Positions 9,613 to 18,996 of a stretch of DNA of 64,000 nt are shown here, in pieces. Below the pieces are notes generated by a model, which did no database searches, had not been told where the DNA came from, and saw nothing but the letters and a program-made list of their open reading frames with translations. Source of the DNA: JAOUEA01 sp963762075. GTDB lineage: Bacteria; Actinomycetota; UBA4738; HRBIN12. Numbering within the stretch: position 1 is the first letter of the stretch; every line of letters starts with the position of its first letter. The translations under genes were made by a program, and so were the position numbers. The stretch spans positions 179,659 through 243,658 of the forward strand of contig CAVXJC010000004.1 of assembly GCA_963762075.1 (NCBI GenBank). The letters run 5' to 3'.

Positions 9613-10437
9613 ATGAGGTGGGCTCTCGGAGCGCTGATCGTCTTCGGCGCGAGCGCGGGGATGATCGCGGCGATCCTCCGCGTGCGACGTCGCGCTCCCG
9701 AGGGTGGGTACTTCGACGACGGTGACCGGGCGGCCGGCGTGTTCGGCGTCCTCGCGACGGGATTCGCTCTGTTGCTCGGCTTCGTGATCTTCCTCGCGTT
9801 CACCAAGTACGACGGGTCGCGGGCGGGCGCCGAGGCCGAGGCGCTGGCGGTCCTCCAGCTCTTCGAGACCTCCCAGCTGATGCCGCCGGACGCCCGTCCC
9901 CTGCTCGCGGGCGAGGTCGAGTGCTACGCGCGATCGGTGGTGAACCTCGAGTGGCCGGCGATGCAGGCGGGGCGCGGGTTCGAGACGATCAATCCGTGGG
10001 GGCTCTCGATGTTCCGCACGCTCCAGGCGATCGAGCCGGCGACCACCGCGGAGCAGAGCGCGTACGACGCCTGGCTCGCCCAGACCAGCGCACGAGAGGA
10101 GGCACGGCGTGACCGTCTCCACGCGGCGGAAGGGGTCGTTCCCCAGCCGTTGTGGGTGGTGCTGCTCCTGTCCGCGGTGTTGGTCCTCGTCTACGTGCTC
10201 TTCTTCGCCGACAGCGGCGAACGCGCCGTGGTCCAGGGGTTGATGGCGGGCTCCGTGACCGCGGTGGTCGTCGCGTCCCTGCTCGTCCTGTCGTCGCTCA
10301 ACCGACCCTACGACACGGACGTCGGGGGGATCCGGCCGGTCGCGATGCAGCGGTCCCTGGAGACCATCGCGTCCGCTCGCGTCGCGCTTGACCTCGAAGA
10401 GCCACCCCCCTGCGATGCGGCGGGGCAGCCGCTGTGA
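9613..10437 (+). CDS. DUF4239-like membrane protein
   Basis: A 274-residue membrane protein with two N-terminal helices (ALIVFGASAGMIAAIL; VFGVLATGFALLLGFVIFLAF), a long soluble helical middle, and two C-terminal helices. This is the layout of the bestrophin-like DUF4239 family. The ATG follows GGGAGGT. It overlaps the next gene by four bases (GTGA), so the two are probably co-translated. Function unknown; the family is suspected to be channel-like. Confidence 0.7.
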   Translation: MRWALGALIVFGASAGMIAAILRVRRRAPEGGYFDDGDRAAGVFGVLATGFALLLGFVIFLAFTKYDGSRAGAEAEALAVLQLFETSQLMPPDARPLLAGEVECYARSVVNLEWPAMQAGRGFETINPWGLSMFRTLQAIEPATTAEQSAYDAWLAQTSAREEARRDRLHAAEGVVPQPLWVVLLLSAVLVLVYVLFFADSGERAVVQGLMAGSVTAVVVASLLVLSSLNRPYDTDVGGIRPVAMQRSLETIASARVALDLEEPPPCDAAGQPL

Positions 10438-11081
10438 GCGTCCCGCGACAGGAACGCTCGAAGGCAGATCGACGGATCGACACGATGGCGGCCATCCTGC
10501 TCGCAGTGGCGGCGGTCGCGACGGCCTGGAGCAGCTACCAGGCGAGCCGCTGGACGGGCGAGCAAGCGAAGGCGTTCGCCACGGCCAGCGCCTCGCGGGT
10601 TGAGTCCACCCGGTCGTCGAACCTCGCGAACGCCCAGACGCAGATCGACGTCGCGGTGTTCATCCAATGGGTCGATGCCCGTCTCCAAGGCGATGCAGAG
10701 CTCGCCGCCTTCTACGAGCAGCGCTTCCGGGCCGAGTTCAAGCCCGCCTTCCAAGCCTGGATCCGCACCGACCCGTTCGAGGATCCCTCGGCACCTCCCT
10801 CCCCCTTCGCGATGGACGAGTACAGATTGGCCGCGACCCAGGAGGCGGACGAGCTCTCGGCGACCGCTGAGGCATCGGCGGAGCTGGCCCGGACGTACAT
10901 CCAGCGCGCGACCAACTACGTGCTCGGAGTGGTGTTGTTCGCGACGTCGCTGTTCTTCGCCGGTGTCAGCACGAAGCTCAACAGCACCAAGCTCCGGGGG
11001 GTCGTCCTTGGCGTCGGGTGCGTCGTGTTCGTCTTGGCTGCCTCTTGGATCGCCACGTTCCCGATCAGCCTGTCGATCTGA
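10434..11081 (+). CDS. Membrane protein of unknown function, partner of DUF4239
   Basis: A 215-residue protein with one N-terminal membrane helix (MAAILLAVAAVATAWSSYQ), a long Ala/Glu-rich helical soluble part, and two C-terminal helices ending in ATFPISLSI. Its GTG start overlaps the DUF4239 stop, and the ZIP gene follows after 11 bases, so the three form an operon. The topology mirrors its upstream neighbour, suggesting a hetero-complex. No enzymatic motif is visible. Confidence 0.65.
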   Translation: MSVPRQERSKADRRIDTMAAILLAVAAVATAWSSYQASRWTGEQAKAFATASASRVESTRSSNLANAQTQIDVAVFIQWVDARLQGDAELAAFYEQRFRAEFKPAFQAWIRTDPFEDPSAPPSPFAMDEYRLAATQEADELSATAEASAELARTYIQRATNYVLGVVLFATSLFFAGVSTKLNSTKLRGVVLGVGCVVFVLAASWIATFPISLSI

Positions 11082-11092
11082 AGGAGGCCGGG

Positions 11093-11824
11093 ATGGGAGA
11101 GGCATTCGCGTGGGGCATGGTGGCCGCCTCATCGCTCGTGATCGGTGCAATCGTCGCGCTCCTCTTCAAGATCGGCTTGCGCACGATCGGGCTGATCATG
11201 GCCTTCGGTGCAGGCGTGCTGATCAGCGCGGTCGCCTTCGATCTGGTCGAAGAGGCGTCGGGGATGTCGTCCGGCAACGGATGGGGCATCGGGGGCCTCT
11301 TCGCGGGCTGCGCAGTCTTCTTCGTTGGTGACTGGCTGATCGGCCGTGCCGGGGGCAGCGAACGGAAGGATGCGAGAGGCGGTCAAGAGAGCGGCTCCTC
11401 GCTCGCGATCGTGCTCGGCACGGTGCTCGACGGTGTCCCGGAGTCGATGGTGATCGGCCTGACCATCTTCAAGGGCGGGACGGTGGGCGCCGCCTACCTG
11501 ATCGCGGTGTTCATCTCCAACCTGCCCGAATCGATCTCGTCGACGAGCGGTCTGCTCGCGAGCGGCTGGAAGAAGGCGATGGTCCTATGGATGTGGATCG
11601 GGATCGCGGTCGTCTCAGGGCTCGCGTCGCTCGCCGGCTACGTGCTGTTCCAGCATTCGTCTCCGGACGTCGTCGCATTCGTGCTCACGTTCGCGGCCGG
11701 AGCGATCCTCACGATGCTCGCGAACACGATGATGCCCGAGGCCTACGAGCACGAGGGCAAGTGGGTCGGGGTCGCGACGACGATCGGCTTCGGCGTCGCG
11801 TTCACGATCCACGTCCTCGACTAG
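11093..11824 (+). CDS. ZIP-family metal permease
   Basis: A 243-residue polytopic protein of the ZIP type with eight hydrophobic segments. The fourth and fifth helices carry the expected metal-binding set: VLDGVPESMVIGL and FISNLPESISST. Family members import Zn2+ or other divalent metals, although short bacterial forms are poorly studied. The ATG is preceded by AAGGAGG. It is the third gene of the operon beginning at 9613. Confidence 0.85.
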   Translation: MGEAFAWGMVAASSLVIGAIVALLFKIGLRTIGLIMAFGAGVLISAVAFDLVEEASGMSSGNGWGIGGLFAGCAVFFVGDWLIGRAGGSERKDARGGQESGSSLAIVLGTVLDGVPESMVIGLTIFKGGTVGAAYLIAVFISNLPESISSTSGLLASGWKKAMVLWMWIGIAVVSGLASLAGYVLFQHSSPDVVAFVLTFAAGAILTMLANTMMPEAYEHEGKWVGVATTIGFGVAFTIHVLD

Positions 11825-11935
11825 CATCGACCGCGAGCGCTGATCTTCATGTGTTCTGGGTGATGACCGTCGAGGGTCGATGCTCGATGATCCACCGAGC
11901 CTTCGAGGCTCGCTTATCCGATGGAGCTGATGATC

Positions 11936-13087
11936 ATGGCTGACGGATCCGCCAGAACCACCCATCCCGAGGAGCTTGGCGAGCTCGATGCGGAGCCGCG
12001 CCCCCGGGCGGTGCCTCGGATCGCCGTTCCGAAGGTCGGGGTCCTGGCATGGAGCTTCATCGGGGTCGTGGTGGCGACAGGTATCGTGGTCACCGCACTG
12101 TCGGCGGTGAGCGAGATCATCCTCCCACTACTGTTCGCGGCCGTACTCGCCGTGATCTTCAAACCTCTGGTCGGGAGGCTCACACGCCATCGGTTGAAAC
12201 CTTCCCTGGCCGCAGGGTTGATCGTCCTCGGACTGCTCGTCCTGATGACCTTCGTCGTGGTCGCAACCATGAGAGGGATCGTCGATCAGACGGATGAGAT
12301 CGGTGCCTCGGTCGATGCCGCGATCGACAACGCGTCCGACGAGCTCAACGTCGATCCGGATTCCCTGAACGATGCGAAGGCCGCGACCCAGCAGGCCAGC
12401 CCCATGATCGCCGAAGGCGTCCTCACGGCGTTCGTGTCCGGGGTCAACTCGCTGCTCGGCCTGGTCAGCGGCCTGATCCTCGGCGCACTCATCATGTTCT
12501 ACCTGCTCAAGGACGGCACCGCGCTGCGCCGCAAGGTCGTCGCGACGATCGACCCCTCGATCCGGGACGAGGTCAACGATTTCATCGGCGATTCGTGCCG
12601 GATCCTCCGCGACTACGGGCGAGGTCGCACCGTCATGTCCGCCGTCGTGTCGGTGGTCGTCGGACTCGCGAGCCTCCTGCTCGGCCTCCCACTCGTGCTC
12701 ACCATCGTCGTCGTGAACTTCATCGGCGGCTACATCCCCTATATCGGCGCCTTCTTGGGTGGTGGGCTGGCCGTGATCGTCGCCTGGGGCGACGGGGGGC
12801 TCGGCGTGGCCGCCCTCATGCTCGTGATCGTGCTCGCCTCGAATCTGCTACTCGAGAACCTCGTGGAGCCCAGGGTGATGGGCAGCACCCTCGACATCCA
12901 CCCGGTGGTCGTGCTCATCGTCACCGCGTTGGGGGGCTTCCTCGCCGGCATCGTCGGCCTCATCCTGGCGGTGCCGTTCACGGTGATCGCCGCCAACGCG
13001 ATCGGCCGTCTCCGATCGAGAGGTTTCTTCAGGGTGGTGGCCGACCGAGCCGAGCCAACGGTTCGAGGCATGCTCGATCGGACCTGA
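11936..13087 (+). CDS. AI-2E family transporter (PerM-like)
   Basis: A 383-residue membrane protein with the AI-2E/PerM/YtvI pattern: two N-terminal helices, a long extracytoplasmic helical part (residues ~100-150), and a C-terminal bundle with GYIPYIGAFLGGG, NLLLENLVEPRVMGSTLDIHPVVVL and GIVGLILAVPF. The family includes autoinducer exporters and Na+/H+ antiporters, so the substrate is open. ATG 11936 is preceded by GGAG; in-frame ATGs at 11921 and 11930 are alternatives. Confidence 0.9.
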   Translation: MADGSARTTHPEELGELDAEPRPRAVPRIAVPKVGVLAWSFIGVVVATGIVVTALSAVSEIILPLLFAAVLAVIFKPLVGRLTRHRLKPSLAAGLIVLGLLVLMTFVVVATMRGIVDQTDEIGASVDAAIDNASDELNVDPDSLNDAKAATQQASPMIAEGVLTAFVSGVNSLLGLVSGLILGALIMFYLLKDGTALRRKVVATIDPSIRDEVNDFIGDSCRILRDYGRGRTVMSAVVSVVVGLASLLLGLPLVLTIVVVNFIGGYIPYIGAFLGGGLAVIVAWGDGGLGVAALMLVIVLASNLLLENLVEPRVMGSTLDIHPVVVLIVTALGGFLAGIVGLILAVPFTVIAANAIGRLRSRGFFRVVADRAEPTVRGMLDRT

Positions 13088-13120
13088 CGGCGGAGGTCGT
13101 GCAAGTACGAGGGACGGAGA

Positions 13121-13201
13121 TGACGGGCCGCTCAGGCACCAGCGAGGCTCGCGAGCACATCGCCCGATTCCGAACCTGGTTGGAACGGCTTCCCATCTGA
13201 C
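13121..13201 (+). CDS. Possible 26-residue small protein
   Basis: A very short frame starting ATGACGGGCCGC with a GAGGGACGGAG purine run upstream encodes a basic helix-like peptide (REHIARFRTWLERLPI). It follows the AI-2E transporter by 33 bases. It may be a real small gene or a chance frame; nothing else supports it. The rest of the gap 13088-13426 holds only the imperfect palindrome at 13311. Confidence 0.25.
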
Positions 13202-13310
13202 GTGTGCGGGACCGGAAGCTCGAGACCGTATTCGCCTCACCGTGACCTGCGATCAGTGCGTGTGTGCGATCGCTGGTCGTCTTGAGGCTGCTGGGCGCAG
13301 AAGTCGCCTT

Positions 13311-13327
13311 TCATCCGAACGGGGTGA
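13311..13327. promoter_or_regulatory. Imperfect palindrome related to TCATCC-N5-GGATGA, copy 4
   Basis: Reads TCATCCGAACGGGGTGA. On the minus strand it is TCACCCCGTTCGGATGA, one base from copies 6 and 7. It lies 100 bases before the broken PAP2 gene at 13427. Confidence 0.4.
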
Positions 13328-13426
13328 TGAGGACCGGCTCCATGGCGCGTAGCGTCTGGTCCTTCGACCAGCCCAACGTGGTTGACGATCCGCCACGCCG
13401 AGAGGCGTGACGGACGGAGGGAGCGC

Positions 13427-13855
13427 ATGACGTTCGAGGAGTGGATCCGGGCCGTTCGCGCAACGCGCCTGGAGGTGCCTTCGCCCGTGCGGACTCATCG
13501 TCGCGCCGCTCGATCACGCCTCGCGGTGTCGCACTCGGCAGCGCCGCGTTCCTTCTCGGCTTCCTAGAGGCGTCCTGGCCGGAAGGGTGCGACCCGATAG
13601 CGTGCTCGACGACGTGCGCGTTCGCGAAGGGATCACGAGCGACCTGGGTTGGGTCTCGGGGCACATGGCGGTCGCGACCACCCTCGCCTTCGTCGGTGGC
13701 GAGGCGGTGCCGCGCTGGCCTCGCCCCTGCTGCTCGCGCTCGTCGCGATCACCGGATACGCGGCGGATCTACGTCGGCGCCCACCCCCCACGATGTCGTC
13801 GGCGGTAGCCGGGCTCGGCATGATGATCTCCGCGCTCGTGCCGCCTCAGGAGTAG
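13427..13855 (+). pseudogene. PAP2-superfamily phosphatase, frameshifted remnant
   Basis: The ATG at 13427 follows GGAGGGAGCGC, but the product can be read only by joining short pieces in different frames: RGVALGSAAFLLGFL, then RPDSVLDDVRVREGITSDLGWVSGHMAVATTLAFVGGEA, then RIYVGAH and HDVVGG. These match the PAP2 acid phosphatase motifs PSGH and SRxxxxxHxxxD. At least four indels occur in 430 bases, so the gene is broken or very badly sequenced. It stops just before the membrane-kinase gene at 13866, with which it probably formed a unit. Confidence 0.55.
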
Positions 13856-13865
13856 CGTGCCCGTG

Positions 13866-15511
13866 ATGTCTGAGGACACCACCCTCTCGGGAGTGGCTCA
13901 GAAGGCCGGTCGTCGTCGCCGCCCCTCCGGCGAGCCGCCACCGCTCGTGCGCGGGATCGGCTGGCAGCGGTGGGCGTGGGGGCTGCTCGGCGTCGTGCTT
14001 CTCGGCGTCGTCCTGGCGATCGGCGAGGCGACGGATGCCGTGACCGGCCTCGATCGAGCGGTCACCGAAGCCGCGGCCGATCTGCGAACGCCGGCACTCG
14101 TCGACGTCGCGAAGGCAGTGGACCTCCTCACCGCCGTCCCGTTGATCATGGTCCTGCGATGGGGAACGGTCCTCGCACTCGCGGTCCTTGGGCGGTTCCG
14201 ACACATGGTGCTGTTCCTCACGACGTTCGTGGTCACGGACTGGGTGGTGGCCCGGGCGCTCAACGTGGCGCTGGAGCCCCCCGACGTGACGGCGCTCGCC
14301 GACGCCGGAACGTACGCGTTCCCGTCCCTGTCGATCGCGGCGCTCGCGATCACCCTCGTCGGCATCTCGCTCGTGCTCGTCCCACGCGGGGCCGCTCGCC
14401 GGACCGCCACATGGCTCCTGCATGGGGCCCTGTTCGTGGTCGTCGTGGCCGAGCTGATCCTGGCGACCGACTACGTCATCCCGATGGGCTTCTCGTGGGT
14501 ATTCGCCACCGTCCTCGCCGGGGCGGCCTTCCGGACGTTCGTGCCGGAGGACGTGTTCCCGGTGACGCTGCAGCGTGGGGGGAACGCCGCTCATCTCGAC
14601 CTCGGGGGCGAACGCGGAGAGGCGATCGTCCGGGCGATGCGCGACCAGCTCGGGCTCACCGTGACGAGCGTCGAGCCGTTCGGCCTGGAGGGCTCCGGCG
14701 GATCCTCACCGCTGCGCATGACCCTGGACGACGGCGTCCCGCGTCTTCGCGAAGGTGTACTCGACCAGCCACGCACGCGCCGACCGCTGGTATCGGGTGG
14801 TCCGGGAGGTCCTGTACGGCCAACTGGAGGACGAGACGCCGATGGGCTCGGTGCGGCGGCTCGTGACCTACGAGGACTATGCGCTTCGCTCCCTGCGCGA
14901 CGCTGGGGTTGGCGTCGCGCGAACCTACGGCGTCGTCGAGCTGACCCCGAACCGCGAGTACATGCTCGTCACGGAGTTCTTCGAGGGAGGCCGGAACCTC
15001 AGCGACTCGGACGTGGATGACACCGTGATCGACGGGGGCCTCGAACTCGTTCGGCGTCTTTGGGACGAGGGGTTCGCCCACCGGGATCTGAAGCCTGCGA
15101 ACCTCCTGGTGGTCGGAGGCCACCTGCAGCTCGTGGATGTCTCGGCTCTGGAGGTGCGGCCGTCCCCCTGGCGCCAAGCGGTCGACCTGGCGAACATGAT
15201 GCTCTGCCTCGCGTTGCGCACCGACGCGGACCGCGTCTACGCGCGAGCGACGTCGGTCTTCACGCCCGACGAGATCGCCGAAGGGTTCGCAAGCGCGGTG
15301 GGGCTCGCGATCCCGACGGAGCTCGCGGAGAAGCTGAAGGCTGACGGTCGTCCCCTTGTCGATCGGTTCAAGGAGCTGGCGCCCGCGCGCGACCCGGTCT
15401 CGATCCAGCGATGGAGCCCACGTCGAGCCGCGCTCACCGCGGCCGTCGGCACGGGGGTCCTCGTCCTCGGCCGCGATGCTCGTGGATTCCGTGCGGGCAG
15501 GTCTGACCTAA
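13866..15511 (+). CDS. Membrane protein with C-terminal kinase-like domain (two frameshifts)
   Basis: The N-terminal ~220 residues form about six membrane helices resembling a degenerate PAP2 fold (YAFPSLSIAALAITLVG). After an indel near 14742 the chain continues as a small kinase domain: FAKVYST (Lys strand), YMLVTEFFEGG (hinge), and the catalytic loop HRDLKPANLLV, with DVS in place of DFG. After a second indel near 15465 it ends in a single helix. Similar actinobacterial proteins continue into a lysyl-phosphatidylglycerol-synthase-like membrane domain, which is missing here. A role in envelope lipid or glycan phosphorylation is only inference. The stop overlaps that of the convergent FGE gene. 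Confidence 0.65.
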
Positions 15512-16483
15512 GACTCCGCGGGCACCCGGATCACGCAGCGGAAGCCGATGTGACCTGTGGAGGTGTCCACGGCCTCTCCCTGGCGAGCGGCCGGCCGGTA
15601 GCGCAGGCAGTAGTTCGGGGCGCACAGGTGCGATCCACCCTTGGTCACACGGCGCGGGATGTGCGCTCCCGCCTCGTCGGACCCATAGCTCTCGTCGGGC
15701 GACGTCACCCTCGGGTTCCGGGGCGCGCAACACGGGGACTCCACCTCGTCCGGGTGCGTCGAATAGAAGTCGCTCGTCCATTCCCACACGTTGCCGGCCA
15801 TGTCGAAGAGGCCGTAGCCGTTCGGCGGGAACGTCCCGACCGGCGACGTTCCCTCGTACTTGTCGAGCAGGAGGTTCTGCCAGGGGAACTCCCCCTGCCA
15901 CGTGTTGGCCATCATCTTGTTCTTCGGGGCGAACTCATCTCCCCACACGAACGTCTTGCCCTCGAGCCCGCCACGAGCCGCGAACTCCCATTCGGCTTCG
16001 GTTGGCAGGTCCTTGCCGGCCCACGCGGCGTACGCCTCGGCGTCTTCGTACGCGACTTGGGTCACCGGGTGCCGATCCCGTCCGTGCAGGGTGCTGCCCG
16101 GCCCCTCCGGGTGCGTCCATGAGGCACCCGGCACGTACTCCCACCAGTTGCGGAAGTCGCGCAGATCGACCGGGCGCGGTCGCCTTTCGGAACACCAGCG
16201 CGCCCGGGGTCAGCAACGCGGGGTCGGCTTCCGGGTACTGCTCGGCGTCGAGCGGTCGCTCGGCGAGCGTCACGTATCCCGCGGCCTTCACGAATCGCCG
16301 GAACTCCGCGACCGTCACCGTGTGCTCGTCGATCCAGAACCCGTCGACGGCGACCTCGTGAACCGGACGCTCTTCCGGATAGAAGTGCTCGGACCCCATC
16401 CGGAACGTGCCCCCGGGGATCCATCGCATGTCTTTGACCGGCGGAGCCGTCTGCCGATCGGACATCCTCAGTGGTTCCGTCAT
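15508..16483 (-). CDS. Formylglycine-generating enzyme / sulfatase-modifying factor (one frameshift)
   Basis: A ~325-residue FGE-sulfatase-domain protein. It begins with MRWIPGGTFRMGS and contains FWIDEHTVTVAEFRRFV, LPTEAEWEFAARGG, YGLFDMAGNVWEWTSDFY and GGSHLCAPNYCLRYRPAAR. The two Cys in the last block are the copper-binding catalytic pair of true FGEs, so this is probably the enzyme that oxidises the Cys of CxPxR/CxAxR sulfatases; both sulfatases above would be clients. One indel near 16180 splits the frame. ATG 16483 has AAGGA five bases upstream, and the palindrome at 16576 lies ~93 bases upstream. Confidence 0.9.
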
Positions 16484-16575
16484 CGATCCTTCATCCTCGT
16501 TCCGGCGTCCTCAACGATAGCCACCCTCTCCCGGGTGGTTGCCGGTGATGCAAGCAGCGCAGACCCGCGATGACC

Positions 16576-16592
16576 TCATCCGGTTCGGATGA
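16576..16592. promoter_or_regulatory. Palindromic motif TCATCC-N5-GGATGA, copy 5
   Basis: Reads TCATCCGGTTCGGATGA between the FGE gene start (minus strand) and the SulP remnant (plus strand), so it could have served either. Confidence 0.6.
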
Positions 16593-16599
16593 ATCGCTA

Positions 16600-17045
16600 G
16601 GCAAGGTGCTCGGCGTAGACGTCGAGGGCGAGAAGATCTTCCCGAATATGCTCTGCGTTCTGGAACAGCTCGGCGACATCAAAGTCTCGACACTCGTGTT
16701 GGCGACGGGCGTGGGAGTAGCACTCGACGTGATACGACGCGTGGCTCCTGGAGTAACCGGACAGCTCCACGTACTAGTAGGTACCACGATAGAGATAAGA
16801 ACTCAAGAACCTCGTGGCACGTGAGCGTAGCGACCGTGGCCCAGGTCCCGGCAGGCCTGCAGGCGACAGAGGTGAAGAGGCTATGTCTGCGGGAAGGCTC
16901 ATGCAGGCGGCAGGCAGGCATCGCGCTGATCGCGTTAGTAGAGTCGATCGCGTAAGCGCAGAGAGCGTTCACGGCAGGGAGGACGAGCGAGTCGGTAGAT
17001 CCAGATAGTGAGTTGATAGCCCTGGGGACGGCACAACCTCGGTGG
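16600..17045 (+). pseudogene. SulP-family sulfate permease remnant
   Basis: An internal part of a SulP anion transporter can be followed across frames: VDVEGEKIFPNMLCVLEQLG, then LDVIRRVAPGVTGQ, VATVAQVPAGLQ, and GIALIALVESIA followed by a TAA stop at about 16953 and AQRAFTAGRTSE, VDPDSELIALGTAQ. The last blocks correspond to the family sequence around the conserved E-S-I-A and D-x-N-Q-E-L-x-A-x-G motif. The N-terminus, C-terminus and STAS domain are absent, and a true nonsense codon is present. This is real decay, not only indels. Its place next to FGE suggests a former sulfate-use cluster. Confidence 0.7.
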
Positions 17046-17120
17046 TAGACTTTAAAGCGCCATCCGAGCGAGGAGGATGGTCTGTCACAGAAGGCAGTGA
17101 AGAAGAACCCCACAATGGCC

Positions 17121-17137
17121 TCATCCCGTTCGGATGA
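17121..17137. promoter_or_regulatory. Palindromic motif TCATCC-N5-GGATGA, copy 6
   Basis: Reads TCATCCCGTTCGGATGA, identical to copy 7, 183 bases before the MFS start at 17320. Confidence 0.6.
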
Positions 17138-17319
17138 ATCTCGGTCGTGCGGGCGCGCTAGCCTCGGCCACTGAGCGCCCGGAGTCGGACCCTGGCGCGA
17201 GCTCCGGCGTTGAGGACGCGAGACCACGACTCCGTCAGAGGGATATCCCCAGGGACACGCGGAGCCCGGACCGCTCGGTGGTTGCAGCGGTGGGGCGACA
17301 CCACCATCATGGTCCCGCG

Positions 17320-18921
17320 ATGGCCGAAGGAGCGAGCTCTGCTTCGCACGTGGACACGGGAGGCGGCAGTCAGCGCCTCGCCCTCCTCTTGGCGATGGCG
17401 ATGTTCGTGCTCGTCGTCGACACGTCGCTGATGAATGTCTCGATCTCCGCCGTGGTCCGTGATCTGGACACGACGGTCAGCGGAGTCCAGTCGACGATCG
17501 CGCTGGAGGCGCTCGTGTCCGCCGCGTTCATCCTGATCGGCAGCAAGGTCGGCGACCTGATCGGGCGCAAGAAGGCGTACGTGCTGGGCCTGCTCGGTTA
17601 CGCGATCGGCGCCCTGGCGATGACGCTCGCCCAGGGTCTGACGGCGGTCGTCATCTTCTGGGCGGTGATCGGTGGTATCGGCGCGTCGCTCTTGCTGCCG
17701 TCGATGCAGTCGCTGATCCACGGCAACTTCGAAGGCGCGGCGCAACGCAGGGCGTACGCGCTGGTCGGGGCGTCTGCCGCGATCGCCGCCGCCGTCGGAC
17801 CGCTGATCGGGGGCTTCATCACCACGTACCTGTCGTGGCGCGTCGGGTTCGCCCTCGAGGTCCTGATCATCGCCGTCGTGTTGTCCCAGATCAGACTCGT
17901 CCGGGACGCGCCGTACACCGGGGATCGCCGCGTCGACGTGGTCGGCGCGATCTTCTCGGTCTTCGCGATGGGCGGCATCGTGCTCAGCATCCTCGTGTGG
18001 CAGGAGGGCGGCGAGGCGGTGGGCGCGCTCCTCGTGGTCGGCGCGGTCGCGATGTCGCTGCTGATCTGGTGGCTCGCGCGACGCAAACGAGAAGGGAAGC
18101 CCGCCCTGATCGACGCGGGACTGTTCACCTCCAAGATCTTCCGGCTGGGGATCTCCGGGCAGATGGTGCAGCAGATCTCACTGGGTGGATTGATGATCGC
18201 CCTCCCGATCTTCCTCCAGATGGTGCTTGAGTACAGCGCGATGGGCTCGGGACTCTCGATCGCGCCACTCTCGTTGAGCATGTTCGCCGTCGCGTTGCTG
18301 GCCGGCAAACGAGCGGGAGCCAGGCGCCCAAGCAGCATCATCCGAGCGGGGTTCTTCCTCCTCACGGTGGGGGTCGCCGCGTTGCTCCCGGTCGTGCCAC
18401 GCGCCGACTCGGGCTGGGCTCTCCTGATCCCGCTGGTCATCGCGGGGTGCGGCCTGGGGCTCTTGGTGTCGCAGCTCAACAACTACACGCTGTCCCCGAT
18501 CTCGGAGGAGCGCGTGAGCGAGGCCGCGGGCGTCAACTCGGCCGCGGGCTCGTTCGGACTCTCGTTCGGGCTCGCGTTCGCAGGCGCGATGATGCTCGCG
18601 ACACTCTCGCTCAGGTTCACCGACCTGGCGGAGTCGAGCACCGTGCTCGCGCCGGCCGAGCAGCAGCAGGTCGCGACGGCCCTGGAGGACGACGCCGAGC
18701 TGATGAGCAACGCGCAGCTGGAGGAGGTCCTGGCCGGCCAGCCTGAGGTGATCCAGGACGAGATCATCCGCATCAACACCGAGGCGCGACCCTTCGCTCT
18801 CCAAGTGGCGCTGATGATCCCCCTCCTCGCGGCGCTGATCGGATTGCTCAACTCGTTCCGCATGTCGCGGCTTCCGGATCCTGAACCCTCGGGCTCGGCT
18901 GAGGGGATGGTCCTGGGCTGA
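17320..18921 (+). CDS. MFS drug/proton antiporter, DHA2 type (14 TM)
   Basis: A 533-residue transporter with about 14 hydrophobic segments. The first helix MAMFVLVVDTSLMNVSISAV and the loop GSKVGDLIGRKKAYV match MFS motifs D1 and A, and the motif C region is AAAVGPLIGGFITTYLSWR. DHA2 members export lipophilic compounds using the proton gradient. The open frame extends upstream to 17134, but ATG 17320 gives the normal short N-terminus. The final tail RLPDPEPSGSAEGMVLG recurs in the small protein at 1961-2290. Confidence 0.9.
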   Translation: MAEGASSASHVDTGGGSQRLALLLAMAMFVLVVDTSLMNVSISAVVRDLDTTVSGVQSTIALEALVSAAFILIGSKVGDLIGRKKAYVLGLLGYAIGALAMTLAQGLTAVVIFWAVIGGIGASLLLPSMQSLIHGNFEGAAQRRAYALVGASAAIAAAVGPLIGGFITTYLSWRVGFALEVLIIAVVLSQIRLVRDAPYTGDRRVDVVGAIFSVFAMGGIVLSILVWQEGGEAVGALLVVGAVAMSLLIWWLARRKREGKPALIDAGLFTSKIFRLGISGQMVQQISLGGLMIALPIFLQMVLEYSAMGSGLSIAPLSLSMFAVALLAGKRAGARRPSSIIRAGFFLLTVGVAALLPVVPRADSGWALLIPLVIAGCGLGLLVSQLNNYTLSPISEERVSEAAGVNSAAGSFGLSFGLAFAGAMMLATLSLRFTDLAESSTVLAPAEQQQVATALEDDAELMSNAQLEEVLAGQPEVIQDEIIRINTEARPFALQVALMIPLLAALIGLLNSFRMSRLPDPEPSGSAEGMVLG

Positions 18922-18996
18922 ACTGGCGTCGCGCTCAGGGCCGAGCCTCGCGTCGCCGGCCTCAGTCGCTCGGTCAGGGTCTCGGCCACGTCGGGC

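Noticed and set aside
16814..17008. 64-codon plus-strand frame rich in Arg
   Set aside because: The adjacent frame aligns to SulP protein sequence, so this is a shadow in a decayed gene.
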